From NCBI GenBank assembly GCA_021613375.1, contig CM038728.1:31119075-31183074 (forward strand): a stretch of DNA of 64,000 nucleotides, given 5' to 3'. The translations under genes were made by a program, and so were the position numbers. Below are positions 59,440-64,000 of this stretch, in pieces (positions within the stretch are counted from its first letter, which is position 1; every line of letters starts with the position of its first letter). The DNA comes from Megaleporinus macrocephalus (taxonomy: Eukaryota; Chordata; Actinopteri; Characiformes; Anostomidae). The notes below the pieces were generated by a model. That model was not told the origin of the DNA, searched no databases, and worked only from the letters and a program-made list of their open reading frames with translations.

Positions 59440-59520
59440 ATATAATGTTGAGTGTAAGAGATATCGCTGGTCCTTCCTTCCTGCTGCTGTTAGACTCTAC
59501 AACCAGCACTGCTCCCAGCA
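59440..59520 (+). mobile_element. LINE ORF2 C-terminal fragment
   Basis: Encodes [17 protein letters not shown], a typical end of a fish LINE ORF2, directly followed by the tandem array at 59516. Confidence 0.65.
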
Positions 59521-59567
59521 GACCACATACACACACACTTAAATACTACACACTGCTCCCAACAGAC

Positions 59568-59598
<31 letters not shown>

Positions 59599-61212
59599 AA
59601 ATACTACACATTGCTCCCAGCAGACCACATACACACACACTTAAATACTACACACTGCTCCCAACAGACCACACACACACACACACACACACACTTAAAT
59701 ACTACACATTGCTCCCAGCAGACCACATACACACACACTTAAATACTACACACTGCTCCCAACAGACAACATACACACACATTTAAATACTACACACTGC
59801 TCCCAGCAGACCACATACACACACACTTATACTCTACACACTGCTCCCAGCAGACCACATACACACACATTTATATACTACACACTGCTCCCAGCAGACC
59901 ACATACACACACACTTATACTCTACACACTGCTTCCAGCAGACCACATACACACACATTTATATACTACACACTGCTCCCAGCAGACCACATACACACAC
60001 AATTAAACTCTACACACTGCTCACAGCAGACCACACACACTTAAACTCTACACACTGCTCCCAACAGACCACATACACACACACAATTAAACTCTACACA
60101 CTGCTCCCAGCAGACCACACACACACACTTAAACTCTACACACTGCTCCCAGCAGATCACACACACAATTAAACTCTACACACTGCTCTCAGCAGACCAC
60201 ACACACACACTTAAACTCTACACAATGCTCCCAGCAGATCACACACACAATTAAACTCTACACACTGCTCCCAGCAAACCACATACACACACACACACAC
60301 ACTTAAACTCTACACACTGCTCCCAGCAGACCACATACACACACACACACACTTAAACTCTACACACTGCTCCCAGCAGACCACACACAATTAAACTCTA
60401 CACACTGCTCCCAGCAGACCACACACAATTAAACTCTACACACTGCTCCCAGCAGACCACATACACACACACTTAAACTCTACACACTGCTCCCAGCAGA
60501 CCACACACACTTAAACTCTACACAATGCTCCCAGCAGACCACACACACAATTAAACTCTACACACTGCTCCCAGCAGACCACATACACACACTTAAACTC
60601 TACACACTGCTCCCAGCAGACCACATACACACACTTAAACTCTACACACTGCTCCCAGCAGACTACATACACACACACTTAAACTCTACACACTGCTTCC
60701 AGCAGACCACATACACACATACACTTAAACTCTACACACTGCTCCCAGCAGACCACATACACACACACTTAAACTCTACACACTGCTCCCAGCAGACCAC
60801 ATACACACACACTTAACCTCTACACACTTCTCCCAGCAGACCACATACACACTTAAACTCTACACACTGCTCCCAGCAGACCACACACACACATACACTT
60901 AAACTCTACACACTGCTCCCAGCAGACCACATACACACACACTTAAACTCTACACACTGTTCCCAGCAGACCACATACACACACACTTAAACTCTACACA
61001 CTGCTCCCAGCATACCACATACACACACTTAAACTCTACACACTGCTCCCAGCAGACCACATACACACACTTAAACTCTACACACTGCTCCCAGCAGACC
61101 ACATACACACACACTTAAACTCTACACACTGCTCCCAGCATACCACATACACACACTTAAACTCTACACACTGCTCCCAGCAGACCACATACACACACTT
61201 AAACTCTACACA
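59516..61212. repeat. About 41-44-bp minisatellite with (CA)n (about 40 copies)
   Basis: Core CTACACACTGCTCCCAGCAG then ACCACATACACACACACTTAAA; unit length varies through the CA run. It takes the place where copy D exons 1-2 would be expected. Confidence 0.95.
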
Positions 61213-61239
61213 CTTAGAGGAAATAGATTATTTTTCAAT

Positions 61240-62120
61240 GTAACGTAACAACCTGCCACATTAACTCCTCTGCAACTTCTACAGGTCTACAGTGGAGAGC
61301 ATTCTGACCAGCTGCATCACAGTCTGGTACTGCAGCTCCACTGCTGTAGAATGGAAAGGCCCTGCAAAAGGTGGTGAAAACTGCCCATTCCATCACTGAA
61401 CCTGTCCTTCCACCCATACAGGACACCAAAAATAAAAGATGCCTAAGGGAGCCAGCAGTATCACCGCAGACCCCACACACCCCAGCCACTTCCTGTTCCA
61501 CCTGCTGTCACCCAGCAGGAGATATCAGATCATTCGAACCAGACCAACAGGTTCAAGAACAGCTTCTATCCTTGAGCTGGTCGTGCCAACAGCACTCGAC
61601 AGACTATGAACACCACGCTTACAGAACTACCAACTACCTCCTGTCCATCACTGTGCCATCCAGATGCACCAGCATTGAGATAGGATGGGACTGTTTCAGC
61701 TCACGCCCACTTTACATAAAGACTCAGTCATAGACTGCCTCAGTCAGAGACTGCCTCAGCCAGAGACTGCCTCAGCCAGAGACTGCCTCAGCCAGAGACT
61801 GCCTCAGCCAGAGACTGCCTCTACCTGTGCAGCTTCTAAAGTTTTACTATCCAGATTTCAAACAGAGACTCTTTTCTTTGGTATTTAGTTTAAACTGTAA
61901 ATACTGTTTGATCAGAGGAGGACGGGTCTCCCCTTGAGAGTCTTGGTTCCTCCCAAGGTTTCTTCCTCCAGTCTGAGGGAGGTGTTCTTGCCACTGTTGC
62001 CTCTGGTTTGCTCACTGGGGGGTATATATGTTGTAACTGTCTGTTTTCAAAACTCTGTAAAGCTGCTTTGAGACAACATCGTTGTAAAAAGCGCTATAGA
62101 AATAAACTATACTTGACTCA
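61240..62120 (+). mobile_element. LINE remnant with 3' tail
   Basis: 61280-61590 keeps decayed ORF2 wording (G-L-Q-W-R-A-F, K-A-L-Q-K-V-V-K-T-A-H-S-I-T, Q-D-T-K-N-K-R-C-L-R). 61925-62115 is a common fish retroelement tail (AGCTGCTTTGAGACAACATC, GCGCTATAGAAATAAACTAT). Several stops; inactive. Confidence 0.65.
61735..61835. repeat. 17-bp tandem repeat
   Basis: About six copies of CAGAGACTGCCTCAGCC inside the LINE remnant. Confidence 0.9.
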
Positions 62121-62204
62121 CACTGCAATATGCACAATCATTTCATGCATCAAGCATCAATACACTTACGCCACCTGATTCTACTGTGTAGTCGTTATTG
62201 TCTA

Positions 62205-62300
62205 TAGCAGAGGTCACTAATAGGCGGACCACGGTCCAGGTCCGGACCCAGACGTTATCCAATGTGGACCCAAACTGAGAACTACTGAGAAGGTTTTAAT
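62205..62300. mobile_element. Short hAT-like terminal fragment
   Basis: CAGAGGTCACTAATAGGCGG with GGTCCGGACCC; an inverted relative is at 10940-11040. Confidence 0.5.
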
Positions 62301-62369
62301 AGAAGTTAATAGAAGTTTAATAGAAGTTTAGAAATTCATAAACAATTCATTCAGTTCAGCATTTAAAAT

Positions 62370-62580
62370 TAGAGATGGACCGATCAGCGTTTTTGAGGCT
62401 GATTCCAATTGCCGATCACCTTTTAGCACGATCGGCCGATAACCGATAAGCTGATACCGATAGAGGGCGGGGCTATATGCCACAGCAGGGCCACATGTAG
62501 TTATTAGCGCAAGCAAGTCATGAAACATGGTTTAAACTGGTTTATTACCATTTTTAACCAGCTCATATGAAACAGCATAA
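62370..62580. mobile_element. hAT-type MITE fragment
   Basis: TTAGAGATGGACCGATCAGC end and GCACGATCGGCCGATAACCG; shares its core with 9955-10205. Confidence 0.6.
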
Positions 62581-62727
62581 TATTTATAACAAAATTAACA
62601 GTAAATAAACAAAGTTCATCAAACAAATATCCCCAATACTGCAATCATCACATTTAGACCCTTAATTAAAAACTGCAGTCATTAAACGCAGACTCTTACT
62701 TTAAACAACAATCTGTAATCATTAAAT

Positions 62728-63808
62728 TAGAGATGGGACCGATACGATACAATATCGGTATCGGGGCCAATATTGGCGCAATTTAACGTATCAGATATCG
62801 GGCGAATGCAGCCGATCCACTTACCAATCCATTTTCCAATCCACTGCTTGAGCTGGACAATAAACGGGCCATAACAGTAACACGAAACGCACCAGTGATC
62901 CGGATTCCAGTTCCACAGTTTACCTTGAAACCTCAAAAGCTTCAGTCTGCAGCTGGCTGAAGATTTTTCCCTTTGGAAACGCCGAACAGCAAAAAGGCTA
63001 CATGTAGTATTTGTAAGGTGGATGTCCCGAGGGGTGGAACTACTCCAGCATCTTATAACACAACAAATTTACTCAAACACCTGCAGAGGTTTCACATCGC
63101 AGAATACGAGGAGCCTGTGCTAGCCAGCAGACGCCACAACGCAGCAGACTCTCACTGAGGCACTTCAGAAACGTGCTAAACTCCCAGCAGAGAGCCCAAA
63201 GGCTAAAGGTATCACAGAGAAGTTGCTCAACTTCATCATACTCGACGACCAACCACTCTCTGTGGTGGAAAATGTCGGATTTCGTAGCCTGATGGAGCTC
63301 TTAGAGCCCAGGTATAATCTGCCATCCAGAAAGTACATTTCAGTAACGGCAGCACCCGAGATGTACAAACTAGTATCGGAACGGCGGAAGCAATGAGCTT
63401 TACGACAGATATTTGGACCTCAGATGTGAGTCCAGTGTCTCTCATAAGTCTAACTGTACACTGGGTACACATTCTGGGTTTAGATCATAGTCAGTCATAT
63501 TGTTGTATTTAGCTGACTAGAAAGGTTTTTGATACATAAGATGTTTGTTTCAGTTTTGTGTTTTAAATATTTGATGTGAAAGAAAACTATTGTTCTATAG
63601 TTATAACTATTCTTTGGAATGCATTTATATTGAATGCATGTGTGTACTCTTCTAAGTGCTGTGTCTATTTCAGCCTCATTATGTAACCTTAAACATAGTA
63701 CCAATGATAATAAACTAAAGAGCCCTTATATTGGTATTTGTATCAGTATTGGCAGTTGTATATCGGTATCAGATCGGAACTGAAAAACACTGGATCGGCC
63801 CATCACTA
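62728..63808 (+). mobile_element. hAT transposon (ZBED-type), internally deleted
   Basis: Terminal repeats TAGAGATGGGACCGAT and ATCGGCCCATCACTA are flanked by a perfect 8-bp duplication CATTAAAT (62720-62727 and 63809-63816). 62973-63158 encodes a BED zinc finger (C-x2-C..H-x4-H in ATCSICK..LLKHLQRFH). After a stop and frame change, 63170-63440 encodes transposase parts ending F-T-T-D-I-W-T-S. The catalytic C-terminal half is missing, so it is non-autonomous. Confidence 0.85.
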
Positions 63809-63848
63809 CATTAAATGTAGATCTTGAACTGCTGCTGCTGTTCTGTTC

Positions 63849-64000
63849 GTACCGGTCAGATCTGGTCTGTAGGTGTTCTGGGTTGTTTGTTTTGTGTTAG
63901 CTGTGTGTGCTAGCTCTGCTGTTAGTACCGGTCAGATCTGGTCTGTAGGTGTTCTGGGTTATTAGTTTTGTGTTAGCTGTGTGTGCTAGCTCTGCTGTTT
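63849..64000. repeat. 76-bp tandem repeat at the window edge
   Basis: GTACCGGTCAGATCTGGTCT to TGTGCTAGCTCTGCTGTT is repeated at a 76-bp period, two units before the window ends. Confidence 0.85.

Noticed and set aside
61371..61733. 120-codon plus-strand frame
   Set aside because: It is an out-of-frame and decayed reading of a LINE ORF2 end.

Overview
The window is eukaryotic and almost certainly from a teleost fish. Genes are split by GT-AG introns, intergenic DNA is AT-rich, and the repeats are typical of fish: Tc1/mariner, hAT, L2-like LINEs, a tRNA-derived SINE and palindromic MITEs. An otophysan (characiform or catfish-like) genome is a guess from the repeat flavour only.

The only protein-coding genes I can support are four tandem, same-orientation (minus strand) cadherin genes of the cadherin-26 (CDH26) type. 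Copy A spans 6539-16997, copy B 24120-29701, copy C 38383-44922 and copy D 51350-59351. A, B and C each assemble from 12 exons with compatible splice phases into open frames of 599, 594 and 594 codons. D has exons 3-12 but no signal-peptide or pro-segment exon in this window. Shared CDH26 traits are a short pro-segment, a basic furin-type site just before a W-V-I/T-P-P adhesion strand, a GPFPK motif, an EC3 motif W-(T/S)-A-K-F-R-I-I-S-G-N, and five EC repeats. In all four copies the frame stops a few residues after EC5. No transmembrane or catenin-binding exon was recognised, so they look like secreted ectodomains unless unseen 3' exons exist.

The flanks are also duplicated. Copies A and B share a downstream flank (about 720-1740 with 19360-20460, and 5700-6540 with 22560-24120). 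Copies B and C share their 5' ends (29300-29900 with 44490-45150). The blocks 31300-32600 and 47270-48570 are a duplicated segment carrying a decayed cadherin exon 9. A 53-bp minisatellite marks the downstream side of every copy (120-705, 18600-19360, 36830-37230, 50020-50240).

The window is very rich in tandem repeats: 58-bp (13012-14717), 23-bp (32602-35926 and 48574-49411), 32-bp (45170-46925), 41-bp (30215-31298 and 46963-47257), 24-bp (27345-27705), 43-bp (54670-54985) and about 41-44-bp (59516-61212). Homologous arrays differ greatly in copy number between the cadherin units. The longest open frames in the window, up to about 1,050 codons, are by-products of these arrays and not genes. 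The right end (59400-64000) holds LINE remnants and a hAT insertion with a perfect 8-bp target-site duplication.
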